A DNA stretch of 64,000 nt from Chitinasiproducens palmae. GTDB lineage: Bacteria > Pseudomonadota > Gammaproteobacteria > Burkholderiales > Burkholderiaceae. The stretch lies in contig NZ_FNLO01000011.1 of NCBI RefSeq assembly GCF_900095735.1, positions 62,001 to 126,000 on the forward strand, given 5' to 3'. This document shows, piece by piece, positions 42,430 through 50,741 of the stretch (positions within the stretch are counted from its first letter, which is position 1; each line of letters opens with the position of its first letter). The notes under the pieces are model-generated. The model did not search any database. It was not told the DNA's origin and saw nothing but the letters and a program-made list of their open reading frames with translations. Position numbers and translations under genes: made by a program.

Positions 42430-42447
42430 GGGCGGCGCTGGCCGCCC
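42430..42447. other. Hairpin after slt
   Basis: GGGCGGC-GCTG-GCCGCCC, a perfect 7-bp stem with a 4-base loop, 20 bases after the slt stop. No U-run follows, so termination is uncertain. Confidence 0.4.
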
Positions 42448-42478
42448 GGCGTCGCGCTGGCGCCATCGGAGGCCTGGC

Positions 42479-43426
42479 ATGACCTATCGCACCATCGCCG
42501 TGCTTGGCGGAACCGGCTTCGTCGGTCGGCAACTGGTCGCGCGGCTCGCCGCCAGCGGCCATGACGTCCGCGTCGCAACCCGGCGACTGCGCCACGCGCA
42601 GCGGCTCGGCACGCTGCGGGTCTCGGTGGCCGCCTGCGATGTGCACGACCCCGCGCAGCTCGCGCGCTTCCTGCGCGGTGCCGATGCAGTGATCAATCTG
42701 GTCGGCATCCTGCATGGCGGACACGGTACGCCGTATGGACCGGGCTTCGCGGAGGCGCATGTCGCGCTGCCGCGCAAGATGGTCGAGGCCTGCACGCAAC
42801 TCGGCATCCGGCGCCTGCTGCACATGAGTGCGCTGGGCGCCGATCCGGCCGGACCCAGCATGTACTTCCGCTCGCGTGGCGATGGTGAAGCGGTGGTGCG
42901 CGATGCGCCCGGCATCGCGACGACGATCATGCGCCCGTCCGTGATCTTCGGCCCTGACGACCACCTGTTGACGGTGTTCGCAGCGATGCAGCAGCGCTTT
43001 CCGGTCATTCCGCTGGCGTGCGCATCCGCGCGTTTTCAGCCGATCCATGTCGGCGACGTCACGCAGGCGTTCGCGACAGCGCTCGATCTGCCGGGCACGG
43101 CCGGCAAGACCTACGACCTTGGCGGCCCGGACGTCTACACGCTGGCCGAACTGGTCCGCATCGCAGGCGAGCTGAGCGGCCACCCGCGGCGCATCTGGGC
43201 GTTGCCGCGCTGGCTCGGGCGCGCGCAGGCCACCTTCTTCGAACGATTGCCTGGCCCGCTCCTCACGCGCGACAATCTCGATTCGATGTCGAGCGATGCG
43301 GTGCTGCAGGCGCCGCTCGCCGACGAATTGAGACTGACGCCCGTTTCGCTGGCAGCGGCGGGCCCTTCCTGTTTTGCCGCGCGCGGCCGCGTCATCCGCC
43401 GGGGCGGCGACGCCAACCAGGTCTGA
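42479..43426 (+). CDS. NDUFA9-like NAD(P)-binding protein
   Basis: Atypical short-chain dehydrogenase fold related to the NDUFA9 accessory subunit of complex I; enzymatic role unknown. 315 residues. N-terminal nucleotide motif AVLGGTGFVGRQLVARL (GxxGxxG), then AVINLVGILHGGHG, RRLLHMSALGADP (the position that holds YxxxK in true SDRs is not conserved: MYFRSRGDGE), and RPSVIFGPDDHL. It starts a chain with GST and cca at very short spacing. Confidence 0.88.
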   Translation: MTYRTIAVLGGTGFVGRQLVARLAASGHDVRVATRRLRHAQRLGTLRVSVAACDVHDPAQLARFLRGADAVINLVGILHGGHGTPYGPGFAEAHVALPRKMVEACTQLGIRRLLHMSALGADPAGPSMYFRSRGDGEAVVRDAPGIATTIMRPSVIFGPDDHLLTVFAAMQQRFPVIPLACASARFQPIHVGDVTQAFATALDLPGTAGKTYDLGGPDVYTLAELVRIAGELSGHPRRIWALPRWLGRAQATFFERLPGPLLTRDNLDSMSSDAVLQAPLADELRLTPVSLAAAGPSCFAARGRVIRRGGDANQV

Positions 43427-43428
43427 GC

Positions 43429-44076
43429 ATGGAACTGCTGATTGCAAACAAGAACTACTCGTCGTGGTCGCTGCGCCCGTGGCTGGTGATGCGTCACTTC
43501 GGTCTGCCGTTTGAAGAGCGGCAGGTCTGGCTTGGCCAGGACGATACGGCCGAGCAGATCGCCGCGGTGTCGCCGTCGGGTCGCGTGCCCTGCCTGGTCG
43601 ACGGGACGAGCCGCGTCTGGGACTCGCTGGCCATCGTCGAGACCCTGGCCGAGCGCTTCCCGCAGCATCCGCTCTGGCCACGCGACGCGGACGCGCGCGC
43701 GTGGGCCCGCGCCGTCAGTGCCGAGATGCATTCAGGCTTTACCGCGTTGCGGCAGGCGATGCCGATGAACGTGCACGCGACCGGTTTCGCCGGCCGCGTC
43801 GTGCCCGAGGAAGTGCGCGCCGACATTGCGCGCATCGAGGCGCTCCTCGCGGAATGCCTGGCCGCGAGCGGTGGGCCGTTCCTGTTCGGCGACTTCTCGA
43901 TTGCCGATGCGATGTACGCGCCCGTTGCGCTGCGCTTCGAGACCTACCGTCCGACGCTGTCCGCCACGACGCAGGCCTACGTGCAGCGGCTATTGGCGCT
44001 GCCCGCCTTGCAACAGTGGGTGGAGGACGCACGTGTCGAGGGACATCGGCTCGCACGATACGACGTGCTGCCATGA
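43429..44076 (+). CDS. Glutathione S-transferase family protein
   Basis: Cytosolic GST: N-terminal thioredoxin-like domain (ELLIANKNYSSWSLRPWLVM, with the Ser pair at 11-12 in the place of the catalytic residue; VPCLVDG and the glutathione-binding DSLAIVETL), helical C-terminal domain from ~90 (FLFGDFSIADAMYAPVALRF). 215 residues. Two bases after the NDUFA9-like gene; stop overlaps the cca ATG. Substrate unknown. Confidence 0.92.
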   Translation: MELLIANKNYSSWSLRPWLVMRHFGLPFEERQVWLGQDDTAEQIAAVSPSGRVPCLVDGTSRVWDSLAIVETLAERFPQHPLWPRDADARAWARAVSAEMHSGFTALRQAMPMNVHATGFAGRVVPEEVRADIARIEALLAECLAASGGPFLFGDFSIADAMYAPVALRFETYRPTLSATTQAYVQRLLALPALQQWVEDARVEGHRLARYDVLP

Positions 44077-45314
44077 GGATCTATGCAGTCGGCGGCGTGA
44101 TCCGCGACAGCCTGCTCGGCCTGCCAGTCAAGGATCGCGACTATGTGGTGGTCGGCGCGACGCCTGAACAGATGATCGCGCGCGGCTTCCGACCCGTGGG
44201 CCGCGATTTCCCGGTGTTCCTGCATCCGGAGACCCATGAGGAATATGCGCTGGCGCGAACCGAGCGCAAGACGGCCGCCGGTTATCACGGCTTCGTGTTT
44301 CATTACGCGCCGGACGTGACGCTCGAAGCGGATCTGATCCGTCGCGATCTGACCATCAACGCAATGGCGCGCGAGGTTGGCGCCGACGGCGCGCTGGTCG
44401 GGCCGGTAATCGATCCGTACGGCGGCCAGGCGGACCTCGCGGCACGACGCTTCCGTCACGTCGGTGAAGCCTTCGTCGAGGACCCGGTGCGCATCCTGCG
44501 CCTGGCGCGCTTCGCGGCGCGCTTCCCGGAATTCGGCCTGGCGGATGAAACCGCTGCGCTGATGCGCGACATGGTGGCGGCCGGTGAAGTCGACGCGCTG
44601 GTGCCCGAGCGGGTCTGGCAGGAAGTGTCGCGCGGCCTGATGGAGGCGGTGCCGTCGCGGCTGTTCGAGGTACTGCGCGGCTGCGGTGCGCTCGCCCGCA
44701 TCCTGCCGGAAGTCGATCGTCTGTGGGGCGTGCCGCAACGCGCCGATTATCATCCCGAAGTCGATACCGGCGTACACACGATGATGGTGCTCGACTTCGC
44801 CGCGCAACACGGCTATGCGCTGGCCGTACGCTTCGCGGCACTCACGCACGATCTTGGCAAGGGGACCACACCGCCCGAGACGCTGCCGCGGCACACCGGA
44901 CACGAAGGCCGCAGCGCGACGCTGCTGAAACAGCTGTGTGCCCGCCTGCGGGTGCCGAATGCCTGCGCGGAACTCGCCGACGTGGTCGCGCGCGAACACG
45001 GCAACGTCCACCGCTGCGCCAGCCTTGGCGCGGCCGCGCTGGTGCGCCTGCTCGAACGGTGCGACGCGATCCGCAAGCCGTCGCGCTTTGCGGAGGTAGT
45101 GCAGGCCTGCGAAGCGGACGCGCGCGGTCGGCTTGGTTTCGAGAAGCGTCCCTACGAGCAGGCGGATTTACTGCGCGTGGCGCTGCAAGCGGCGCTTGGC
45201 GTCGATGCGGGCGCGGTCGCGGCACAGTATCGGGATGCGCCGGCACAGATCAAGGATGCCGTGCATGCGGCGCGCGTCGCCGCGGTCGCTGCAGCCACCG
45301 GCCGCGCGGCGTGA
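44073..45314 (+). CDS. cca: CCA tRNA nucleotidyltransferase (multifunctional, HD domain)
   Basis: Adds or repairs the 3' CCA end of tRNAs; the C-terminal HD domain in this class adds phosphatase and 2',3'-cyclic phosphodiesterase activities. 413 residues from the ATG at 44073. Class II signatures: YAVGGVIRDSLLGLPVKDRD with DxD, the ARTERK motif, RRDLTINAMA, and RFRHVGEAFVEDPVRILRLARFAARF. HD motif: VHTMMVLDFA with THDLGKGTTP. Last gene of the NDUFA9-GST-cca chain. Confidence 0.96.
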   Translation: MRIYAVGGVIRDSLLGLPVKDRDYVVVGATPEQMIARGFRPVGRDFPVFLHPETHEEYALARTERKTAAGYHGFVFHYAPDVTLEADLIRRDLTINAMAREVGADGALVGPVIDPYGGQADLAARRFRHVGEAFVEDPVRILRLARFAARFPEFGLADETAALMRDMVAAGEVDALVPERVWQEVSRGLMEAVPSRLFEVLRGCGALARILPEVDRLWGVPQRADYHPEVDTGVHTMMVLDFAAQHGYALAVRFAALTHDLGKGTTPPETLPRHTGHEGRSATLLKQLCARLRVPNACAELADVVAREHGNVHRCASLGAAALVRLLERCDAIRKPSRFAEVVQACEADARGRLGFEKRPYEQADLLRVALQAALGVDAGAVAAQYRDAPAQIKDAVHAARVAAVAAATGRAA

Positions 45315-45398
45315 GGCTTGCCACTTGGTGTCCCGATGCGGCTGTCGCCGGCCCGGGCCCCGCTTCGAGCGACCTGGCAGGCGCGTGACGGGCCGGCG

Positions 45399-45593
45399 TC
45401 AGAGCAGCCGAACCAGCAGCATGCCAAGCAGCGACAGAATGACAGTCGACGTGAACGGCAGCAGGTAATGCCGTCCAAACATCCTGAAACGCAGGTCGCC
45501 GGGCAGGCGGCCGACACCGATACGCGCCAGCCAGGGCCAGCAGGCCGACAGAATCGTCGTCGCGATGAAGGTGGTCAGGAAAAAGCGGAACAT
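45399..45593 (-). CDS. DUF2905 small membrane protein
   Basis: 64 residues, two membrane segments, with the DUF2905 pattern GVGRLPGDLRFR in between (family consensus around LPGDI). Function unknown. It follows the MidA-like gene by two bases on the same strand, so it is co-transcribed and probably coupled. Convergent with cca. Confidence 0.88.
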   Translation of the reverse strand: MFRFFLTTFIATTILSACWPWLARIGVGRLPGDLRFRMFGRHYLLPFTSTVILSLLGMLLVRLL

Positions 45594-45595
45594 CG

Positions 45596-46876
45596 TCAGA
45601 CCGCGTGTGCGTCACCCGGCGAGCGGGGCGCAGGCTCACCGTCGTCCGAGGCGTCGTCCGCGGCATCGTCAGGTTGAGCATCGAGCATCCAGCTGCGGTC
45701 GCCGCGATCGAACACCGGCAGACCGTCGGGCAGGCCCTTGCCGAACGCGATCACCTTGAACAGTTCGCCCATCTCGGCTTCCGACAGCAGCTTCTGCACC
45801 GCATTGGCGGCCGGCAGATAGCGCGCCGCGTCGGACGGGTCCAACGCCGCCAGTGCGTCGAGGATGCCGGCATCCAACAGGAAGCGCGCCTGCGACGTAT
45901 AGCCGTAAAGCGACGCGCCGGCTGCCACTGCCGCTTCGGCGACGAACGTGAAGTCGACGTGTGCGGTGATGTCCTGCAGGCCCGGCAGGAAAAGCGGCGC
46001 GTCGTGCGAGCGGTGCCGGTAGTGGCACATCAGCGTGCCGCCGTCGCGCTGTGCGTGGTAATACTCCCGCGCCGGAAAGCCGTAATCGAACAACAGCGCG
46101 GCGCCGCGCCCCAGCATGGTCGCCACCGTGCGCACGAAACCGCCGGCGGCCTCGTGCGTTTCGGTCAGGTAGTCGTGTCGCCCCGGCACACGCTGCAACT
46201 GCTCGGGCAGGTCGGCGGCAGGCACCGCGCGGTCTTGCCATGCGAGTCGCCCCGACGCGGCGTCGACGGCAATGCCGCGTTCTTGCCAGACACCTTCGCG
46301 GCGCGCGAACAGGCGCACGGGCATGGCGTCCAACACTTCGTTGCCGAGCACGACGCCGTCGAAGCGGGGCGGCAGCGCATCCAGCCAGACCACGCGCGAG
46401 AGGGCCTCGGGCGCAAGTCGCGCGATGGTCTGACGCTGGCGCTCGCGAAGTTCGCCGGACAATTCGACGACGGTATAGCGCCGGCAGCGGCCAGGGGCAT
46501 CGCGATCGAGCACGGCGAGCAGGTCGCCGGCGAGACGGCCGCTGCCGGCGCCGAATTCGAGAATCTCGTCCGTCGCGCTCGCGGCGAGCGCGGGCGCGAC
46601 CACGCGGGCGACCGTGCGCGCGAAGAAAGGGCTCAATTCCGGCGCGGTCACGAAATCGCTGCCGTCGCGCGGACTGGTGCCGAACTTGACGTTGGCGCCG
46701 CTGTAATAGCCGAGGCCCGGCGTGTAGAGCGCCCGCTCCATGAATCGGTCGAACGACAGCCAGCCGCCCGCGGCCGCGCAGTCGGCCGCGATCGCGTCGA
46801 CTAGGCGCTGCGAGCGCGCCGCCGCGTCAGGGTCGGGTGCAGGTAAACTGCCGGCTTGCTGCGTGGATGGAATCAT
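45596..46876 (-). CDS. MidA/NDUFAF7-type SAM-dependent methyltransferase
   Basis: Class I methyltransferase of the family whose mitochondrial member (NDUFAF7/MidA) dimethylates an arginine of complex I subunit NDUFS2. The bacterial target is unproven. 426 residues from the ATG at 46876. N-terminal helix GGWLSFDRFMERALYTPGLG, KFGTSPRDGSDFVTAPEL, SAM motif EILEFGAGSGRLAGDLLAV, FDGVVLGNEVLDAMPVRLF and LLFDYGFPAREYYH. Ends with an acidic tail. Divergent from the SDR gene. Confidence 0.9.
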   Translation of the reverse strand: MIPSTQQAGSLPAPDPDAAARSQRLVDAIAADCAAAGGWLSFDRFMERALYTPGLGYYSGANVKFGTSPRDGSDFVTAPELSPFFARTVARVVAPALAASATDEILEFGAGSGRLAGDLLAVLDRDAPGRCRRYTVVELSGELRERQRQTIARLAPEALSRVVWLDALPPRFDGVVLGNEVLDAMPVRLFARREGVWQERGIAVDAASGRLAWQDRAVPAADLPEQLQRVPGRHDYLTETHEAAGGFVRTVATMLGRGAALLFDYGFPAREYYHAQRDGGTLMCHYRHRSHDAPLFLPGLQDITAHVDFTFVAEAAVAAGASLYGYTSQARFLLDAGILDALAALDPSDAARYLPAANAVQKLLSEAEMGELFKVIAFGKGLPDGLPVFDRGDRSWMLDAQPDDAADDASDDGEPAPRSPGDAHAV

Positions 46877-46961
46877 CCCGCTATTGTAATCGAGCGTCCT
46901 CGTGCCGCCGCCCGCGCAGCGCCGGTCCGAACCCCGCCATCGACTTGAATCCGCTTTCGAC

Positions 46962-47807
46962 ATGACGCGATCCGATGCAACGGCCGCACGTGCAGCCTTC
47001 GACGCCCATTCCCGTACCGTACTGATTACCGGCGCCGCGCGGCGCCTCGGGCGCGCTATTGCCCTTGGCTTCGCCGGGCAGGGCTGGCACGTTGCAGTTC
47101 ACTGCCACACGTCGCGCGCGGCGGCGGACGCGCTGGTCGAGCAGATCGTCGGGCTCGGGCAACGAGCCGTCGTGCTGCAAGGCGAATTGGGCGACGAAGC
47201 GTACGCCGCAGGTCTGGTCGACGCCTGCACGCGCGCGTTGGCGCGGCCAGACTGCGTGATCAACAACGCCTCCCTGTTCGAACCGGATACCGCGGCCGAC
47301 TTCGGTTACGCGGCGTTCACGCGTATGATGCAGGCGAACGTCGCGGCGCCGCTGGCACTGGCGCGCGCGCTGCATGCAGCCCATGCGGACCGGGTGCGCG
47401 GGGCCGACGGGACGGCAGCGACGGAGGCCGCAGCGCGGCCGGCGGTGATGATCAACCTGCTGGACCAGAAGCTTTTCAACCTGAACCCCGATTACCTCTC
47501 GTACACGCTGAGCAAGGCGGCGTTGCAGACCGCGACCGTCACGCTGGCCCAGGCGCTTGCGCCGGTGCTCCGGGTGGTCGGGGTCGCACCCGGCATCACG
47601 CTGCGCTCCGGCGACCAGAGCGATGCATCGTTCGCCCGGGCCCACGCGATGACGCCGTTGGGACGCTCGTCGCGTCCCGAGGACATCGTGGCGGCGTGTC
47701 TCTACCTGGCCGGTGCCGACGCAGTCACCGGCACCACGCTGCTGGTCGACGGCGGCCAGCATCTGCTGCCCACCGAGCGCGACATCATGTTTCTCACCGG
47801 CGCCTGA
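46962..47807 (+). CDS. SDR oxidoreductase, pteridine reductase (PTR1/FolM-like)
   Basis: Short-chain dehydrogenase resembling pteridine reductases, which reduce dihydrobiopterin, dihydromonapterin or dihydrofolate. 281 residues from the ATG at 46962. The coenzyme motif is VLITGAARRLGRAIAL, i.e. TGxxxRxG, the variant typical of PTR1/FolM in place of TGxxxGxG; also CVINNASLFEPD and YLSYTLSKAAL (YxxxK), with MINLLDQKLFNLNPDYLSY. Position 46 bases before folB supports a folate/pterin role. Divergent from the MidA-like gene. Confidence 0.85.
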   Translation: MTRSDATAARAAFDAHSRTVLITGAARRLGRAIALGFAGQGWHVAVHCHTSRAAADALVEQIVGLGQRAVVLQGELGDEAYAAGLVDACTRALARPDCVINNASLFEPDTAADFGYAAFTRMMQANVAAPLALARALHAAHADRVRGADGTAATEAAARPAVMINLLDQKLFNLNPDYLSYTLSKAALQTATVTLAQALAPVLRVVGVAPGITLRSGDQSDASFARAHAMTPLGRSSRPEDIVAACLYLAGADAVTGTTLLVDGGQHLLPTERDIMFLTGA

Positions 47808-47853
47808 AGCCGCCACCCGTATTCGTGCCTCCTGGAATCCGCCCCCTAGCCGT

Positions 47854-48246
47854 ATGACAAGCGCCCTCAGCCTTCCCAGCCTCGCCGACTGCCGGCGCCT
47901 CTTTCTGCGCAATTACGAGATCTCGATCAACATCGGGGTCTACGAAGCCGAGAAGCGCGGCGAGCAACGGGTTCTGGTCAACATCGACCTGTACATTCCC
48001 CTGGCCGTGTCGACGCCACACGCCGACCTCCTCGACGAGGTCGTCGACTACGACTTCATGCGCGAAACCGTCGCACAGCGCGTTGCCCAGGGCCATATCC
48101 ACTTGCAGGAAACGCTTTGCGACGACGTTGCGGCGGCGATGCTGGCGCATCCGAAAGTGCGGGCGGTGCGGGTTTCGACCGAGAAACCCGACGTCTATCC
48201 GGATTGCGAGTCGGTCGGTGTCGAGGTTTTTCGCCTCAAGCCGTGA
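47854..48246 (+). CDS. folB: Dihydroneopterin aldolase family protein
   Basis: Folate pathway enzyme (7,8-dihydroneopterin to 6-hydroxymethyl-dihydropterin) or its epimerase-type relative FolX. 130 residues from the ATG at 47854. Family features: ISINIGVYEAEKRGEQRVLV, VVDYDFMRETV, LQETLCDDVAAAMLAHP and the C-terminal STEKPDVYPDCESVGVEVFR with the catalytic Lys in EKP. Paired with the upstream pteridine reductase-like gene. Confidence 0.88.
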   Translation: MTSALSLPSLADCRRLFLRNYEISINIGVYEAEKRGEQRVLVNIDLYIPLAVSTPHADLLDEVVDYDFMRETVAQRVAQGHIHLQETLCDDVAAAMLAHPKVRAVRVSTEKPDVYPDCESVGVEVFRLKP

Positions 48247-48474
48247 AGCGCCGGCCTTGCCCGCGGTCCGGGCGCCGCGCCGAAGCGCCGCCGAGCGCGG
48301 CGGCCCGGCCCGCGCGAATGTGAGAAGATTCGCTTTCTGAACTACTGTCATTGCGGGCCGCCGCCGGTCCGCCCGCCGCGGCAGCGGCCACGCCCCGAGC
48401 GCGATGCACGGGACCTGCCGTATACGTCCGGCCCGCCGCCATGCGGCCTCCCAGTCCCTAACGAAGTTTTCGCG

Positions 48475-49413
48475 ATGTCCAGTCCGCAGCCTTTTGCCAT
48501 CCCGTCGCAGCCGCGCGCGCCGCAAGCCGCGCTGACCCGCCGCGAGGAACGCGACGCCTACGAGAACAACAAGCTGTTCAAACGGCTCGCCCGGCTCGTC
48601 GGCAGCGCGATCGGCGATTACAAGATGATCGAGCAGGGCGACAAGGTGATGGTTTGCCTGTCCGGCGGCAAGGACAGCTATGCGCTGCTCGACATTCTGC
48701 TGCGCCTGCGCGAACGCGCGCCGATCGATTTCGATATCGTCGCGGTGAACCTCGACCAGAAGCAGCCGGGCTTCCCGGCCGAGGTCCTGCCCGCCTATCT
48801 CGAATCGCGCGGGGTGCCGTATCACATCGAGAACCAGGACACGTACAGCATCGTCAAGCGCCTGGTGCCCGAAGGCAAGACGACGTGCTCGCTCTGTTCG
48901 CGACTGCGGCGCGGCGTGCTGTACCGCGTGGCTGGCGAACTCGGCGCCACCAAGATCGCGCTGGGCCACCATCGCGACGATATTCTCGAAACGATCCTGC
49001 TCAATATGTTCTACGGCGGCAAGCTGAAGGGCATGCCGCCGAAATTGCAGTCGGACGACGGCCGCAATGTCGTGATCCGGCCGCTGGCCTACGTCAAGGA
49101 GGCGGATCTCGAAGCCTACGCGACGCTGCGGCAGTTTCCGATCATCCCGTGCAACCTGTGCGGCAGCCAACCGAATCTCAAGCGTGCCGAGATGAAGGCA
49201 TTGCTGCGCGACTGGGAAAAACATCACCCGGGGCGTGTCGACAATATGTTCAACGCCCTGGCCAGCGTGGTGCCGTCGCATTTGATGGACCACGGCCTGT
49301 TCGACTTCGGCGGGCTGCGGGCCAGCGGGCGTCCCGATCCGAACGGCGACATCGCCTTCGACGAGGAGCCGTGCGCGCCGCCCGAAGCGGTGGTGCGCTT
49401 CGAGCCCAACTGA
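48475..49413 (+). CDS. ttcA: tRNA 2-thiocytidine(32) synthetase TtcA
   Basis: ATP- and iron-sulphur-dependent enzyme that thiolates C32 of certain tRNAs. 312 residues. PP-loop [18 protein letters not shown]; two CxxC pairs that hold the cluster, [16 protein letters not shown] and [15 protein letters not shown]; also [21 protein letters not shown] and the C-terminal [12 protein letters not shown]. The usual length and all ligands are present. A repeat array follows its stop. Confidence 0.97.
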   Translation: MSSPQPFAIPSQPRAPQAALTRREERDAYENNKLFKRLARLVGSAIGDYKMIEQGDKVMVCLSGGKDSYALLDILLRLRERAPIDFDIVAVNLDQKQPGFPAEVLPAYLESRGVPYHIENQDTYSIVKRLVPEGKTTCSLCSRLRRGVLYRVAGELGATKIALGHHRDDILETILLNMFYGGKLKGMPPKLQSDDGRNVVIRPLAYVKEADLEAYATLRQFPIIPCNLCGSQPNLKRAEMKALLRDWEKHHPGRVDNMFNALASVVPSHLMDHGLFDFGGLRASGRPDPNGDIAFDEEPCAPPEAVVRFEPN

Positions 49414-49435
49414 CTGGCTGGCGCCCATCCCGGTG

Positions 49436-49498
49436 CCGCTTGAGGTGCTTGAGTCGCTTGAGCCGCTTGAGCCGCTTGAGCCGTTTGAGCCGTTTGAG
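49436..49498. repeat. Tandem repeat, 7 x 9 bp
   Basis: Seven consecutive 9-mers of consensus CCGCTTGAG from 49436 to 49498; units 1, 4 and 5 are exact, unit 2 is GTGCTTGAG, unit 3 TCGCTTGAG, and units 6-7 CCGTTTGAG. It lies 23 bases after the ttcA stop in non-coding DNA. Confidence 0.9.
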
Positions 49499-49654
49499 CC
49501 GGCGGTCGCCTGTCGATGGGATGCCGTCGTGCATGCCCGGTTTCCGGCTTCCAGTCACCGGCCGCCTATGCCTGTTCGCCGCTGATCGGCGCAAGGCCTT
49601 GATTCCATCCCATTTCTCTGCCGGCATGGCCACCCCATGCCGGCCGCCATCCGT

Positions 49655-50404
49655 ATGAAAGCGTTCCTCGCCAGCGTCCTGCTTGTCCTCGCCGCGTCGG
49701 CTGCGCATGCCGCCGACTGCACTCAGTTCAGCCCGGCGGGCAAGGCCCCCGCGCTTACCAATCCGAAGCTGGCGGTGCGCACGCAAGCGCTCTGCTATAG
49801 TGAATTCGAGATACTGCATTCCGGCGTGACGCACGGCCCGCTCTGGGTCGCGGAGCACCTGACGCGTGCCGGGCTGGCCGATGGACGCGGGTTGACGCGC
49901 ACCAATCGTTTCTACGAGGAGGTGGCATTGCCGCCCGCGGACCGGTCACGGCTCAGCGATTACCGGCGCAGCGGCTACGACCGCGGGCACATGAGCCCGG
50001 CGGGCGACCGCAGTACGAAACAGGGCATGGCGGAATCGTTCTCACTGGCGAACATCGTGCCGCAGGATCGCGACAACAACCGGCACCAGTGGGCGAAGAT
50101 CGAGCAGGGCGTGCGCAAGCTGGCGAAATCGAGCGGCGAGGTCTATGTCGTGACCGGCCCGCTGTTCGTCGGCCAGCGCATCGGCACGATCGGCGCATCG
50201 CGCGTGCTGGTGCCCACGCAGTTGTACAAGGTGGTCTACGTGCCTTCGCGTCGCATGGCGTTCGCGGTGGTGCTCGACAATACGGACAGCGCGGTGGCGC
50301 AGTACCAGAGCGTGCGGGAATTCGAGGCGCTGTCGGGCCTGGCCTTCCCCGGCATTCCGGATGCGTTGAAAGCGCAACGAAGCGGAGGCTTGAATGGCGT
50401 TTAA
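49655..50404 (+). CDS. Secreted DNA/RNA non-specific endonuclease
   Basis: Beta-beta-alpha metal nuclease of the NucA/Serratia type. 249 residues from the ATG at 49655 (another ATG at 49637). Signal peptide FLASVLLVLAASAAHA. Catalytic motif YDRGHMSPAGD with His112 and, downstream, SFSLANIVPQDRDNNRHQWAKIE with metal-binding Asn141 and Glu150. A cysteine pair (Cys22, Cys47) may form a disulphide. No immunity-type gene is evident, although a small cytoplasmic ORF overlaps its 3' end. Likely role: extracellular or periplasmic nucleic-acid degradation. Confidence 0.9.
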   Translation: MKAFLASVLLVLAASAAHAADCTQFSPAGKAPALTNPKLAVRTQALCYSEFEILHSGVTHGPLWVAEHLTRAGLADGRGLTRTNRFYEEVALPPADRSRLSDYRRSGYDRGHMSPAGDRSTKQGMAESFSLANIVPQDRDNNRHQWAKIEQGVRKLAKSSGEVYVVTGPLFVGQRIGTIGASRVLVPTQLYKVVYVPSRRMAFAVVLDNTDSAVAQYQSVREFEALSGLAFPGIPDALKAQRSGGLNGV

Positions 50405-50654
50405 GGCGTTCGACAACGACAGCGAAGTGGTGTCGATCCACGGCGATGCATTCACGATCGAAAACGACCCGCTCCGCATCGCATTGCACGGCGAACTGGA
50501 AATCGCACGCGACAAGGCCGGCTTGAAGACGGCACGCGCATTGAAACAGGCGATCGACGCGATCGTCACCGCGCTCGAAGCGGACCATGGGTTGCCAGCC
50601 GTCTTGCCGGACGAACCTGCGCCCAGCCAGGGCAGCGTCGACAACCCGTTCTGA
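50394..50654 (+). CDS. Small protein of unknown function
   Basis: 86 residues from the ATG at 50394, overlapping the nuclease gene by 11 bases. No signal peptide. The sequence has a short N-terminal beta-like part (SEVVSIHGDAFTIENDPLRI), a helical middle (GLKTARALKQAIDAIVTALEA) and an acidic, Pro-rich end (LPDEPAPSQGSVDNPF). I do not recognise a family. Good coding character and the overlap suggest a real gene co-transcribed with the nuclease; an accessory or inhibitor role is possible but unsupported. Confidence 0.65.
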   Translation: MAFKAFDNDSEVVSIHGDAFTIENDPLRIALHGELEIARDKAGLKTARALKQAIDAIVTALEADHGLPAVLPDEPAPSQGSVDNPF

Positions 50655-50699
50655 TCGTGATTAGGGTGGACCGGGGCGCATAGCTGCCGGGAGGGCACA

Positions 50700-50708
50700 T
50701 GCTAGAAT
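50700..50708 (+). promoter_or_regulatory. Extended -10 promoter of glmU
   Basis: TGC-TAGAAT (50700-50708) is an extended -10 sequence about 34 bases before the glmU GTG. The -35 is not recognisable. Confidence 0.5.
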
Positions 50709-50741
50709 CAGCGGCCTCAGCGGTCCAGGAAGTCTCGCGAC

